DNA of 64,000 bases from Panaeolus papilionaceus (Eukaryota > Basidiomycota > Agaricomycetes > Agaricales). Position numbers and translations under genes: made by a program. Below are positions 1-12,260 of the stretch, piece by piece (positions within the stretch are counted from its first letter, which is position 1; every line of letters starts with the position of its first letter). The notes under the pieces are model-generated. The model searched no databases. It had not been told where the DNA came from and saw only the letters and a program-made list of their open reading frames with translations. The stretch lies in the NCBI GenBank assembly GCA_015501605.1, contig JADNRZ010000002.1, positions 1,612,001-1,676,000 of the forward strand. Reading direction: 5' to 3'.

Positions 1-1853
1 ACCCAGTACGGCATACATCCCGCACCAGGCTTGCTATTCATATCTGGTCTTCCAAATGCCATCCTGCTCAGTGGGTCCATTAGCCAACCAACCTCTCGAT
101 GCTATAGAGTTGGTCCTACTTGAATTCGTCAGGACGTCCCGTCGTCCACAATGGAACAACTGAATTTTCCAGAATGTCCTTCCCCCCAATTATGGCTGTC
201 TGTATATGCGGGATCCCTTTGCGCATGGCTACCTCAATCAGGTCGTCGCCGTTCGTCCATTTACCTGCATACTTCTTCCTCAGTTCCTGGGTCTGTATAC
301 TCTTGAACGCACGGTGGAAGTGTTTCATAATGCCCGTCATAATACCCGCCGTGTCAGTGTAAGAACCGGTGACTAGAACGATAATTCCGTAGGAATATTC
401 CGGAATGAGAGAGAATTCAGAGTGGTGACCATTGATATTTCCACCTATAAAAAAATCCTGTTATCGATACCTTTACTACAAAACATTGGAAAAGAGGTAA
501 ATTATACCTTTCGAGAAAACCTGCACATCGTCAAACGAAGTTATCTCCCAAGGTGCCCCTACTGACTGCCCAAGGCCCCAGCTGTGGATAGGGTGCAGCC
601 ACTCTCGAACTGTATCCCTCGAAAGCAATGTTTCGTCTTTGGGAGATAGAATCATCTGCATCAGCTTGGACAGATCACCTAGCGAGCTGTACTGAGCACC
701 ACAAGGCTCGTGTGCGTCACTAAAAACCGACTCTGTCATATCTGGTTCACTTCCAGAGGGAGAAGGAACGGCAATGCGCTCGCGTAGGTCACTTCCAGGG
801 ATGCGGTAAAAACTATGAGTGAAGCCCAGGGGATCGAAGATATCCCGCTGAATAAGATCCCGATGGGTTTTCGGTTCTGAATTGAAGTCCGGATAGGCTT
901 TCGCATTTGCCGCAACGTTGGCAAGTCCAAGAATGTCCATTCCAGTGTTTGAGTAGACGGGGTAATGGTAAAGCCTGTTGACGAGGGGGTACTGGGAGAC
1001 GGACTTGACAATCTCTGAGTAGTTGAAATTTAATTCTATCTCTGGAAGTTCGGAGTCAGGGAGAGGTGGCCAGTCCGAGAAATGTATAGGTGGATAGTCG
1101 CGTCCAATCCCTTCGTGTGACAATAATTTAGAGAAGACCTGGTTAATGAAAGATGTAAGTGTACCTGACAAATGGGTTGCGAGCTGGCGAAGGGTAATAC
1201 GAGGCTTTTTTGTGGTGTAATGAAGGGTGCCTGTGAGCAGATCGCGCCAACCTCCTGCATATGGTTGAATCTCAGGTAGGTACTTATCGACGGGGTCGTC
1301 CCTGTTTAATGTCAGACTAAGATCGGCCATTGTTCAAGAAAAAAAGAGCTAACCAGCTTAACACCCCCTTCTCCCTCAAGATAAGAGTTTCGAGAACGGT
1401 AAACATTTTAGTAACGCTCGCGATTCTGTATATCGTGTTGCGGTCGACAGGGAGTCGATCCTTGTTGGTCTCATTGGCTTTCAAGACTCCATGGCCACTT
1501 TCAAAGAGGATGCCTGCTGGAGTCACAACGCCAACAGAAATGCTATCGATATCAGACCTCAAAACGAGATCTTTCAAGTAATTGTCTGCATCCTTTGAAG
1601 CCCTTTTGATGAGCTTCTCGTCCGATCGAGGAGGGTGGAGTGCAAACAGGTTAGGTGAAGGAGGTGTGCATTTGTTGTGAGCTACCAGAGAGGATGTATC
1701 GTAGTCCTGTACCAAAGATGGGTATAATTGACATAGTTTAAGAGCCAAAATTGCTGTCAGAGTCAATGCGATCCAACGCTGTGTCCAAGTCGTTGCTTGA
1801 GCGCCGGTGACTCGAGTGTGTTCCAGAGATGGATCCTTATGTGGTACTCCCAT
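1..1853 (-). CDS. Serine beta-lactamase-like hydrolase (3' end beyond window)
   Basis: This is a beta-lactamase-related (PF00144, LACTB/penicillin-binding-like) serine hydrolase. Visible exons on the minus strand are 1363-1853, 508-1316, 120-444 and 1-63, separated by gt..ag introns of 46, 63 and 56 nt. The first exon encodes a short N-terminal tail and a hydrophobic segment (RWIALTLTAILALKL) that would act as a signal anchor. It also carries the catalytic SxxK motif as SVTK. The second exon has the YxN motif (YSN, in YSNTGMD), and the KGG of KGGNINGH serves as the third motif. All three catalytic motifs are therefore present. The C-terminus reads TGRPDEFK-MAFGRPDMNS and runs off the left edge. 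I chose the ATG at 1853 because the reading frame further upstream contains no ATG. Fungal relatives are mostly uncharacterised esterase/peptidase-like proteins, so the substrate is unknown. Confidence 0.85.
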
Positions 1854-2073
1854 TTCGTTGAAGAGCGAGTCAGAGGGCTGAAGAAGCTTATTGTTACCAT
1901 CGTCGATTCCTTTCAACCCCGATACAGTGATGGATTCAAGTTATAATAAAAGCTAGCATTCAAGTCAGGGCAAACACCGCGCCCGCCGCCGTTGTGTATG
2001 CATCTATTTATATCTCTGGTTGAATTAACTCCTGTCTCGGCGTGATCTTCAACTTCCAACCATCACGCTCTTC
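1854..2073. promoter_or_regulatory. Shared intergenic promoter, beta-lactamase-like / REV7
   Basis: This 220-bp gap separates the start codons of two divergent genes, so it must hold both promoters. I see no clear TATA box or recognised factor site that can be assigned with confidence. Confidence 0.5.
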
Positions 2074-3261
2074 ATGTCCTCAGAAGATCCGTTATCATTC
2101 AATCGTACGCTAAGTTGTCCTTGAGTAGTCAGTTATGGATACATACTCATCACCAACTAGAGTTGGTCCATGCCATAGCTGAATTCAGTACGCAAGATGC
2201 CATGAGGTACACATAGTATGCCATCTCACTCGCAGAAATAGTTGAAGTAGCCATACATACAATACTGTATGTCCGTCAAGTCTACCCAGCAGATATATTT
2301 GTCCGCCGAAAGAAGTACAACACAGCCGTATATCAATCTCGACATCCAGCGCTGAATGAATACATTACTGGAGCGATCAAGGCGGTTCAAGAAGAACTGG
2401 CACAAGCAAGTCCGCAGCCATTGAGTTATTTAGGGTAATAAACATAGTATTATTTATAGGGAAAGATAGAGAAGGTCGTAATAGTCATTAAAGACAAGGA
2501 GCAAACCGCTATGGAGAGGTTCATATTCTCGCTGGACACAATAATCAACGTTGAAGGCTTCAACAAAGATACCAGGTTGCCCGGATTGCCTCTTCTCTGA
2601 TCTTGATTCTGACCGCATTCCCCAGTGTTGAAGAAGGGATAACATTCAGTTCCCTTGCCCAGTACTTTCGCTCATTTATTCTTAAGCTCAGCTTGATAGA
2701 AGCGCAAATAGGACAAATGTATCTTGGTGGTACGCGGTTATTTTTATCAACTGTTTTGTTCCTAAGCTGGTTTACAGATGACGTCTCCTTTGCGATTGTA
2801 ATAGAATTGAAGGACGGGGAGGTTCCCCGAATGAGCATCAACGACAAAGCAAGCCATTACCCTGCTGCGTCAACTGACCACACTAATATTGACATCTGCG
2901 TTAGGAACCTCCATCGTGGATCCCAGCTGTGGCACAGCATACAACAGCTGGTGTTAAACAGGAGGCTGAGCTACACATGATTCGTGCCGTTAATACTGGT
3001 GTCATCAATGTACGACAGTGTGTCAGCTTCTTGATGTAGTCGCTGAATTGGTCCGGTCATCAGGTTTCCTTAGCAGTGCAGGAATCCGCAGAAAAGGTTA
3101 TCAAGGAAAAGGCAGAGAGACAGGCAAAACGGAAAGCAGAAAACGAGGCAAGAAAAGAAAAAGCAGCCGCAGATAAAAGAGCAGAAGAAAGCAACAAAGG
3201 CCAGGAGAAGCCCCCTGAAGTCGATGTGGAAGCCAAACCAGCGGAAGTGAAGGACACTTAA
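2074..3261 (+). CDS. REV7: REV7 / MAD2B HORMA-domain protein, DNA polymerase zeta subunit
   Basis: REV7 is the HORMA-domain subunit of translesion polymerase zeta and of DNA-repair pathway-choice complexes. After two tiny exons (2074-2104 and 2161-2187), the exon from 2236 reads IVEVAIHTILYVRQVYPADI, closely matching human MAD2L2 (FLEVAIHLILYVREVYP). RRKKYNTAVYQSRHPALNEY follows in the same order as in the human protein. Later exons carry KVVIVIKDKE and VEEGITFSSLAQYFRSFILK. The stretch EPPSWIPA and the safety-belt segment GVINVSLAVQESAEK complete the HORMA domain. The frame then continues into a lysine/glutamate/alanine-rich tail (EKAERQAKRKAENEARKEK) ending at 3261. The splice sites near 2425-2469 and 2820-2905 are the least certain. 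The identity rests on conserved order across at least six exons. Confidence 0.85.
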
Positions 3262-3435
3262 TTCGATAAAACATACAAGCTGCGATGCGGTGATTTACAA
3301 GGGAGTTTTCCCGTAAGTGACAATTAGAAATATCCATAATAACACGAAATGTATGTTGAAAGCGATATTAAATCAAACATCCACCCGGATGCGTTGTATG
3401 ACGGGTATAATTCTGTCCCACTCTTCCATAGCCTA

Positions 3436-5189
3436 TCAGATGGACGTCAGTAAAGACTTGTGATCGTTGAACTTGGGACGCACCGCCTTGTAGAACTCAA
3501 TTTGGCCGTCTGCGAGATTTCCCAACATTTCCTTCATCTCTGCCTCTTTGGCAAACTGGAACGTAACTTGCTCACGCAGTGTCTCGTCATTAAAAGCATC
3601 TGATGTTTCATGAGCAGTTGTCACTGCGTCTTCCAGCTATCGAGAGGCGTAAGGTCGGATTGCGTTTGATAGATATAAACCAGCTTACCTCCTTGATCTT
3701 CACATCAAGTTTGCGCATTCGCTCTACTCGCGAGCGGTCGTCATCAGCACCCCTCATGGCATCAACTCTGTCTTTCAGATAAGCACCAAGCCCAAGGCCA
3801 CTGCTGCCCGCATGCCCGCTAATGATGGCTGCGAGTCGGTCTCGATCTGCGGTAACACCTGAAAGATAGTCGGAGAGTTCCTCAAAATCCAGCTGTCTTT
3901 GATCTCGCAGCTTCAATACTGCACGATTAGCATGCGAATACGTGAGAAGAGAATGCAGATGCATTAGAAGGGGGTCAATGGTTGTTTGGGACTAAATGGT
4001 CGGTTAGTGATAGAATGTGGAAATTGGAGGAATGACTTGCAGTGTGACGGAGCAATGCAGAGAATTCGAGGAGTGTATTGGAGAAATGGTTCAAAGGATC
4101 GGTAATACCTGTTTCAAGGAAACCAAGTCCTTGAACAGCGACAGCTAAATCATGATAGTCGGCGGTGAGGTCTTCACCAGATTCAGGATTGCCATCTCCT
4201 TAGCCTCAGAACCGCTGTGAAGAATGAAGTAAAAATAACATACCGCTTGTCCGACTGCGAACCCGACCAAATAGCCTTTCTGAAGCGACGAGACCCTCCT
4301 CAAACTTGTCCACATTCTCGCGCATGACGAGGAAGCGCTCGTCTGGTTTTTTTACGCGAGAGAAAGCGTTCAGCAAGCTATCCGAAAGGTTGTCAAGGAT
4401 ACCCGCTGAATTCTCGTTTGTAGGGGGGTGAGCAGTGTGTTGATGCATATGAACGTGCTGAAGTCATAGCCCCTCAGTATACTTTCATGCGTATAAAAGA
4501 CAACAGACGAACCCATTCCGTAGACTCGAAGAAAGCCCGTACAAGAGTGCTTCTCTGTAATGTGGGATGTCTGGAAAGACGCTGGAGGAAGCGATGAAGT
4601 CTATACAACCATCATTAGCGGGGGAAGAGTGTGTAATCAAGATGGTCCATACTCTAGCCGCCGACGCTCCATGAAGTCGGGGCTGAACCTGTCACCAGTG
4701 ATGTACTCTGAAGATGTCTTAGAAGAAAGTTCTACAGAAGATGTTAGTGCACATACCCAAACGGTGCTTGTCGGGGAGAGCTGGTACGACGCATGCTGGA
4801 AAATCCTTGACAAGATTCTCTCTGAGGAAGACAAAGTCTTGGAAGCGGCGTCGAGATGAAGGATTTGGTGTGGAGAAAATGGGAAGATTGGTCTGTAAAT
4901 TGTGTAAGAAATTAAAAATTTACCAAATATAAATTGTATATACCCTTGCTGAGACCAAGTAGGAGACATATGCGTCCTTTGTTTCTGCTAATTCTTTGAC
5001 TGGATCTCGGACAGCAGTAATGAGGTATCCCTCCCACTTGGGTTGGTGAGGGTCCTCATTGGAATCGGAAGTACTTTGCCTGAACCCTGGAACTGCGGTA
5101 CTTGCAATAGAATTATCGTTGTCGTAGGATGGTACGTTCGGAGATTCCCAAGTTACGCTGTCGAAAACGTCGTCATCGTCGTTGAGCAT
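3436..5189 (-). CDS. SNX4: Sorting nexin SNX4/Atg24 (PX-BAR)
   Basis: SNX4/Atg24 is a PX-BAR protein that binds phosphatidylinositol 3-phosphate on endosomes and acts in Snc1-type recycling and selective autophagy. The N-terminus (ATG at 5189) is acidic (MLNDDDDVFDS). A PX domain follows, including DPVKELAETKDAYVSYLVSA and SRRRFQDFVFLRENLVKDFPACVVPALPDKHR; the phosphoinositide-contact arginines are in RRRFQDF and the later MERRR. The BAR part includes GLVASERLFGRVRSR, the SDYLSGVTADRDRLAA helix, GLGAYLKDRVDAMRGADD, and HETSDAFNDETLREQ with FAKEAEMKEMLG near the C-terminus. Several introns interrupt it (for example around 3630-3690, 3995-4035, 4205-4240 and 4725-4755). It is convergent with REV7, leaving 174 bp between the stops, and starts only 108 bp from the divergent seven-helix gene. 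Confidence 0.88.
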
Positions 5190-5297
5190 TGTAAAGAGCT
5201 AAATTGCCGTAAATGGATATTGCACAGACGGTGACTGCTGCGTTGAAACCCTGTGAACGAAACAAATGTCAATAGACCTTCTCCTTTCCCTCTCACC
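5190..5297. promoter_or_regulatory. Very short bidirectional promoter, SNX4 / PTM1-like
   Basis: Only 108 bp separate the two divergent ATGs (5189 minus and 5298 plus), so core promoter elements and both 5' leaders must be compressed or must overlap. No distinct motif was recognised. Confidence 0.45.
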
Positions 5298-7725
5298 ATG
5301 TCACTTTCCTGTTGGCCTCACTGCAGGTCGATGTTTTTCTCTTTATCACTCTCTTTTCTTTTATTATGTCTTCCATTAGTATCAGCCTATCAGGTTCCAA
5401 TAGTTGATACAGGTTAGTTCACAATTTAATTTCATCTCCACGCCCTTTCCACGTCTAAACCTCACACGTATCCAATAGACTACTCTCGGCAAACATGCAG
5501 CGGAATGTGGGGCGGGCCTTCTGCCTACATTAATGGTATGAAATATAACGTATTTTATGCATTTTAAACGCTAACTCCAGCATTTTGCAGTATCCTTTGA
5601 TGCCACCTCTCAAGGAAACCTAGCTATGGTAATTTATGAGTGGAATGACGTCCAATATCTCGGCAAAAGCACTGCGTCCGATGTTGATGATGATCTACCT
5701 GTAATTATTTTCTTTTATTTCTTCCTTTTTGAACCATCTAAGTTTCGACTCTAGCAAAAGACGTATATATGCACACAAAGCGCTGTTTCCGCAGGATATT
5801 GCACAAATGCCGAGCTCGGTCGCTTTATTATCGATCTTCCCGCTTCAAAACCTATATCCGACACAAGCTTTTGGGCTGCTCGTGTAGAGCTTCCTGCTAA
5901 CAGAACTGCAGCACCTCCCACTGCTGGCGAAGTTTCGTCTAAAGGTTTCTGGGACAATCCCGAGGGCAACCCAACCCCGCCACCAAGCCCATATACCTCA
6001 CCTTGGCGTAGGAGCATGGAAACCCTGGTGGCGAGGCAGAAAACGCCTATTCCTTCCTCAGGTGTCGTTTCATACACATCTCCTTTACACTACCCTGTTT
6101 CAAAAACAGGGTTCTATTGCGTTGGTATGTCAGTTCTGCAGGTCCCTCTCCTGTTACCTGACGATGCTATCTATAGCTGCCATTCCTGTGACCGTTGAGT
6201 TTTCGAAACGTGCCGATTCAGATGTCCAGTTCCACCCTTCATACCGAGGCACGATCCTGTTCAAGAATACCTTCGACGGCCAATTGCCCGCCGTCGACTA
6301 TCCAAAAGTTCTTGTATGTTGTTCCTTATTATTCATCCCGTCACTGTCTGAGGGCGATCCATATAGTTCTATCTTTCTATGTTTGTTTTATACACTCTTT
6401 TCGGTTTATATTGGGGATGGCTTTGCTACCAAAATATGCAAGATCTATTACCCATTCAAGTGCGTCTCATCTTAACACGCTGTTTATCCCTTCTCATGTG
6501 CTATTTGTAGTACTATCTCTCCGGATTACTTGGACTTCTTGTCATTGAAATGTGTGCCAACTGGGGTGAGCGGTCTGCTTGGGGTTTTTGGGACGTTAAC
6601 TCATGTGGTTCCAGCATACTACAGGTATCTTAATGCCCACGGCAAGTCAACTGCATCAACAGTATTTTTGATTGTTGGTATGTATTCTGTGACGATCAGT
6701 CCCTACAAAAGCTCATTTAATCTCATTTCACAGTCGCTATTCTGGATGCTGGTCGAAATTCTATGTCCTTCTTCATGCTTTTGGTCGTTTCCCTTGGTCT
6801 CAGTGTGGTCAAGGAATCCCTGGGTCGCACTATGCGCAAATGTCAAGTGCTGGCCGGTGCTCACTTTATTTTCGGCAGTGAGTGTAAATTAACAGTTGTA
6901 CGCTCTGTTTAGGCTCACGTCCCTAGTTCTGTATGCTATCGGCATCGTTGAACTTGAACTCGAGTCAACCTCGGCGCTTATTCTGCTCATTTTCATTATC
7001 CCCCTTGCATTCACTTTGAGTGGGTTCCTGCTCTGGATCATGTATGCACTGAAGGGTACGTCTCTTCGCCGAGGTTTAATTTCTTGGAGCTGAAGTCTCT
7101 GCAGCGACCATCGAACAACTCCGCGCAAGGAAACAACATTACAAACTGAAGATGTTCACTCGCCTGAACTATATTCTGACATTCGCTGTCTTTATTATTG
7201 GATTGTTCTTCGTAGTGTCGACTATGTCATTCACCGGACGCCTCGCTGAAGGTATGCGGGGGATAATCTTATGAATCACGAAAGACTAAAGTTTTCTCCT
7301 CAGATTACCAAGCTAATTCATGGCGCCTTCGATGGTGGTTGTTGGATGGGTGGCTCTCTCTTCTCTACTTTGCTGCCTTTTGTTCCATTGCCTTCTTGTG
7401 GCGTCCGAGTGAGAACAACAGGAGATTGGCCATGTCAGATGAAATCGCTCAGGATGAAGAGGATGCCGAGGATTATGACTTGGAAGCCATTCAACACCGC
7501 ACACAGCTCAGAGAAGAAGAAGAAGACGACGACGCAGCAACTCTTGTTGGAGGTCGACGAGGGCACCCCGGAACTGGAGGAGAGGAGAGCGTTGTATTCG
7601 AAATCGGAGATGAGGACGAGGATGACGAGGAAATGGGGAAAAAGCGGAGGAACCAACGTAAATTGTCTGGAGAAAATGGTCGTCGCAGTAACAGCGGCGA
7701 GGAACATCGCGGGCTGATGGCTTAA
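5298..7725 (+). CDS. Lung seven-transmembrane receptor family protein (PTM1/GPR107-like)
   Basis: This is a member of the Lung_7-TM_R family (yeast PTM1, mammalian GPR107/108), Golgi/endosomal proteins with a lumenal domain followed by seven helices. The first exon encodes a hydrophobic signal peptide (FFSLSLSFLLLCLPLVSA). A lumenal domain follows with cysteines (DYSRQTCSGMWGGPSAYIN, YICTQSAVSAGYCTN). The helices begin at YYLSGLLGLLVIEMCANW near 6510 and continue through LIVVAILDAGRNSMSFFMLL, VVSLGLSVVKESLGRTM, LYAIGIVELELES, LILLIFIIPLAFTLSGFLLW and LNYILTFAVFIIGLFFVVS. The last is WLSLLYFAAFCSIAFLW. The cytosolic tail is very acidic (runs of D and E at about 7450-7640) and ends with basic patches. 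The VKESLG motif is typical of the family. Exact function in fungi is unclear; a trafficking role is inferred from the family. Confidence 0.85.
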
Positions 7726-7818
7726 ATTACCTTTTTTTTTTGTGGCTCGCTTTCGTGGACGTAGTAAACCTAATTATAATTACACAGTGGCTATGAGTAT
7801 ACAAATGCGATGGAAATT

Positions 7819-10800
7819 CTAATCCCTGATGCGGCCAGAAGATACAGTATATAGGCGAGCGGCGATGTTCATACTTTGCAGTTCCTGTATTAGCAAGTTG
7901 GTGATCAGTTGGCAACACTGAAAACACAAGTAATTGTGGATACCTGGAACAGAAGCTTGGCAGCATACGGGATGTATAATTGCGAGCATGCTGTCTTGTT
8001 CTTGCAAGCGCGACACTGATAATATGTAAGGAACACGCTGAAAATAGTTTAGGTGAAGGTAACATACCTCGAAGCTTTGTTTTTTCTTTATAAGAGCGCC
8101 ATATGTGAGCCATGACATCCTTTTCGAAGATGATTTCAGCACGTACCAGATTTGCAATAGCAGTCAAACCGCAGCTAGAAGGATATTAGGACTTTGATCG
8201 CGATGTCCAAGCTAAATCTCTCACATGTCACAAACATGTAGACGGTATGCGTCACTCGCTTCAAACAATCGCTCCTTCAAGAAACCAGCGATACCATGGG
8301 ATATCATGCAATCACGTTCCATCTCGCCGAAACGCAAACCACCGTCTCTACTACGACCTTCAACTGGCTGTCGTGTGAGGATTTGTACCGGACCTCTGGC
8401 TCTTGAGTGAATCTTATCGTCCACCATGTGTTTCAGGCGCTGATAGTATGTGGGACCAAGATACACCTGTGCTTGAAGTTTCCTTCCGGAGTGCCCATGG
8501 TACATAACCTCCAATCCACGAGATTGGTAACCCCTCTCTCTCAAGAATTGAGACACAGACTCAACGGTCAAATCGGTGAAGGGTGTCGCATCACCTTCGT
8601 TACCAATGAGGGTGGCGACCTTCGACAGCAAACATTCGACCATGTGTCCGATTGTCATACGAGAAGGAATAGCATGAGGGTTAATAACGAGGTCAGGGAC
8701 AATGCCTTCATTTGTGAAGGGCATATCCTCTTGACGGTAGGTGATACCAATTGTACCCTTTTGACCGTGACGAGAGGCGAATTTGTCACCGGTCTGAGGA
8801 ATACGGGTGGAACGCACGCGGATTTTGACAAACTTGTTGCCCTCATGGTTGGTAGTGACCAAAACTTGATCCACAATACCGTTCTCTGTGCTCTTGAGGG
8901 GCGTGGATACGTCACGGCGCGTATGCGTCCTCGTACGCTGGCCAAGCTCCTCGCTATCAGGGGGTATGGGTGCCGTTTTGCCAATGATGATATCTTCACC
9001 CCGTACACCAGTTCCTGGGGCGATAAGGCCGTCGTCTTCGAGTTTGTCATATGTTCCATGTTTCATACGGAGTGTGTTTTCTCGTGTTGGCTTTTCAAAC
9101 TCCTCCAGCTGCTGGATACCGCTCTTCTTCTCCAAGTCCATGTAACTGCGATAATAGATACTGCGGAACAGACCGCGATCAATAGAACTCTGGTTCATAA
9201 TGACGGAATCTTCCTGATTGTAGCCACTGTAGCAAAGAATGGCGACAATGGCGTTTTGGCCTGCAGGCAGTTCACGGAACTTAAGGTACTCCATGGATCG
9301 CGTTGTAGCAAGGGGCTTTTGGGGGTAGTACAGGATGTTTGCCATCGTATCCATTCGAATCAAGAAGTTGGTAAGGTAGATACCCATGGCTTGTTTTCCC
9401 ATAGCAGATTGATAGGTATTACGAGGCGACTGTTGGAATGTTAGCTAGTGTAATAGATACAATCGGGGGTAAAAACACACTTGGTTGTGGTCAGGGAATG
9501 GAATTATACTGGCGCAAATACCGAGGATCATACTGGGATGAATTTCGCAATGCGTCCATGTATGAGCGTGGGTGGTGGCTTTCACACGCGCTGCTGGGTC
9601 GTACTCCGTATCTTTTGGTTGGAAGACTCCCCCACTACGTTGAATTCTCGACGCTTCCAAATCCTCGGGGGTCATCGCGATCATAACAGTCTCCTCTTCT
9701 TCTGCATCAAGCAAATCGATGATACCCTGCGTGACCAGATCCTTCCATTTGAAGTCATTGCCATTATCGTCAACCTTGTTGTTGAGCCAGCGGATGTGCT
9801 TCTTCTCTAGTAGGAGTTGCTGGTTTTCCACAATGAATAAAGGACGGAACACTCGACCAGCGTCGGTGTAAATCCTGAGCTCCTTCTCTCGAATATCACG
9901 CACAACTGAAGTTTCAACGCTGATATCTTCCTTCCGCCTAAGGCGCTTCAGAGTATTGACCAGATTGGAGGGATCACGATGGACACCCATCCATACACCA
10001 TTGAGGAAAACCTTTGTGCATGGAACCTGAGAATGGGCGTTTTCTTCGAGTGATTCGAGACCCCATTCCTCCAGAAATTCGATGACTGCTGACGACAAAG
10101 AGCCGACCGAAATGCACGACATGAGAGCCAGATTCTTGACCAGACCACAGGCTTGACCCTCTGGAGTTTCTGCTGGACACACCATTCCCCAGTGTGTGTT
10201 GTGGAGTTGGCGGGGTTTGGCAATCTTTCCTTCTCTGCCAAGTGGGGTGTTGCAGCGACGCAGATGTGAAAGAGTTGAGGCGTAGGTGTAACGATTAAGC
10301 ACTTGGGAAACACCAGCTTTCGACGACATTGCCTTTTTTTGGTCACCCCAGTTACCAGTAGCTAGAGAGTACTTCAAGCCGTTGGAGATAGTTTGATGCT
10401 TGACGGCGAAGTTAAGGTTGAACTCCTTGTGGCTCTCGACACACTGCATAGAACATGAATCTCAAATAATCAGAAAACGATTCAAATAGACTCACCTTCT
10501 GGAGATAGCGGTACACGTCCTTGGTAACCTTCCTAAACAACATGCGGAAGAGGTTCGACAACAGAGGTCCAGCCAAATCCAATCGTTTTTTCCCGAAATG
10601 ATCACGGTCATCCAGCTCACGGCGCTCCAAAGCAGCAAGGAGAAGACGATGTGTCATGTAACCAAAGAAGTAGGCCTTTTTGGATTCAGAGCCTTCGGCC
10701 ATCGAGATGTGCGGCAGCATCTCTTTTTGCAGGATCTCCTGAGCGTATCGTATACGACGTTCTCGTGATAAGCCAGTAGTCGTTCCACGGTTGCCGATGA

Positions 10801-11973
10801 AATCGAGAGCGACCTCACGTTCTTGAATGACGCAACCCTCATCAATGCAAGCCTTTAACATCTCTAGCATCTGAGAGTCTTGTGAGTCGTAGCAGATGTG
10901 CTCCAGAATATCTCTGTCTGACATGACGCCCAAAGCGCGAAAGACAATCCAAATTGGTATATCCACCTTGATATAGGGGATTGTGGCCTTGACGGAGCCA
11001 CTTTGCTATGTGATGTGAGCACATACAACCCCAGAGAACAACGTTGAAGTTATCACTTACAGCTTGGCCATGTGATTTGTGGAATAACTTCACGTAAAAG
11101 GCGCTGATAGTCTTTCCTCCCTTCTCCACGGCACTTCGAATTTCAGCGAGGAAACTGATTGGCGAAGGCTGGGCTTTGGCGAAAACGTAGACGTGATTCG
11201 TAGCCATGCGCTCCTGGGCGATTAGGACCTTCTCGGATCCGTTGATAATGAAATAACCCCCAGAATCATAAGGACATTCGTTCAAATCGTAAAGGTCCTG
11301 ATCTTGAAGGCCTTGCAGAATACAAAAGCCGGAGCGTAACATGATGGGGACCTGTAAAAGTATAAGCAAGCAACAAGCATCTAAAACTGCGAAGGACACA
11401 CCTTCCCTAGCCACACTTTGTGCTTCGCGCCATCTCCAGACTCCTCACCCCAAATAATGTCTCCAGGCGCTCCATTAGGGTCCTCCCTTCCGAGGGTAAC
11501 AGTTTTCTCCATGTCAATATAAAGAGGGGCGGAATATGTCAAGTTTCGCAATCGCGCTTCCTGAGGGAATAATGGAACTACTGAACCATCTGCTTCTGTG
11601 ATCGTTGGCCGCGATAGATACACTTGCTGAAAGCTGACTTTGTAACGCCGAATAACGTCCGAATCTTGCCCAGTATGTTGATCAGTCTGGTCCAACATAA
11701 CCTCCCCTCCTTCGTCGATAAGCTCTTGCATGGTATTTGATACGAATTCATCGAATGACGCGAGTTGCTGATTCACGAGACCTTTCTCTTCAAAAAATGT
11801 GGAAATTATAGTCCAGCAATCTTCTTGAGTGATACCCTCGCATTCGTCGTCGTATTCATCTTCCATAGGGTAATTGGTGTCATTATAATAAGGATCTTGT
11901 GAAGGATCGAAGTCTCCAGAGACTGTAAGCCAAGTTCGGCGGAAGAGAAGTAAGAAATACTACCTTGACTCAT
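7819..11973 (-). CDS. RPB2: RNA polymerase II second-largest subunit RPB2
   Basis: This is the second-largest, catalytic subunit of nuclear RNA polymerase II. A 10-nt first exon (ATG at 11973) joins to an acidic N-terminus ([18 protein letters not shown]). The series continues with [20 protein letters not shown], the protrusion/lobe, the fork, [16 protein letters not shown] and the hybrid-binding stretch [38 protein letters not shown] and [21 protein letters not shown] come next. The last exons give the C-terminal zinc-binding clamp ([38 protein letters not shown]), ending at 7819. Introns are short and lie mostly in the 3' and 5' thirds (near 7900, 8070, 8215, 9430, 10465, 11020, 11370 and 11930). 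The order and motifs match yeast Rpb2 over the full length. RPB2 is widely used as a fungal phylogenetic marker, so this gene could place the organism. The stop is 93 bp from the convergent seven-helix gene. Confidence 0.97.
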
Positions 11974-12260
11974 AACCTAAGAAATTAAGAAAAGTAGTTT
12001 ACAAAAGTTGGTGCGGTTCGCGTTCGTGATTTTTGGGGTAATAACCAGAAATATCTAAGCCTTAGAGTATTGAAGGCTTGGGCAACAGGGTATTCTTTGT
12101 GGTTGGAGGTCAAGTTACCAAACCATATTTGCCTTTGCTGATTGGCCAAGACATGGCCTTGTTGTTTTCTGTTTACTGACTGGCTGAGTCAACCATTATC
12201 CTGTGGCAGTGTTCCATTTACTCTTTGACCACCTTCAATGACAACAAATATTATAATTAA

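Noticed and set aside
8407..9444. A long 345-codon plus-strand frame opposite RPB2.
   Set aside because: It is the antisense shadow of a highly conserved RPB2 exon and begins inside coding sequence.
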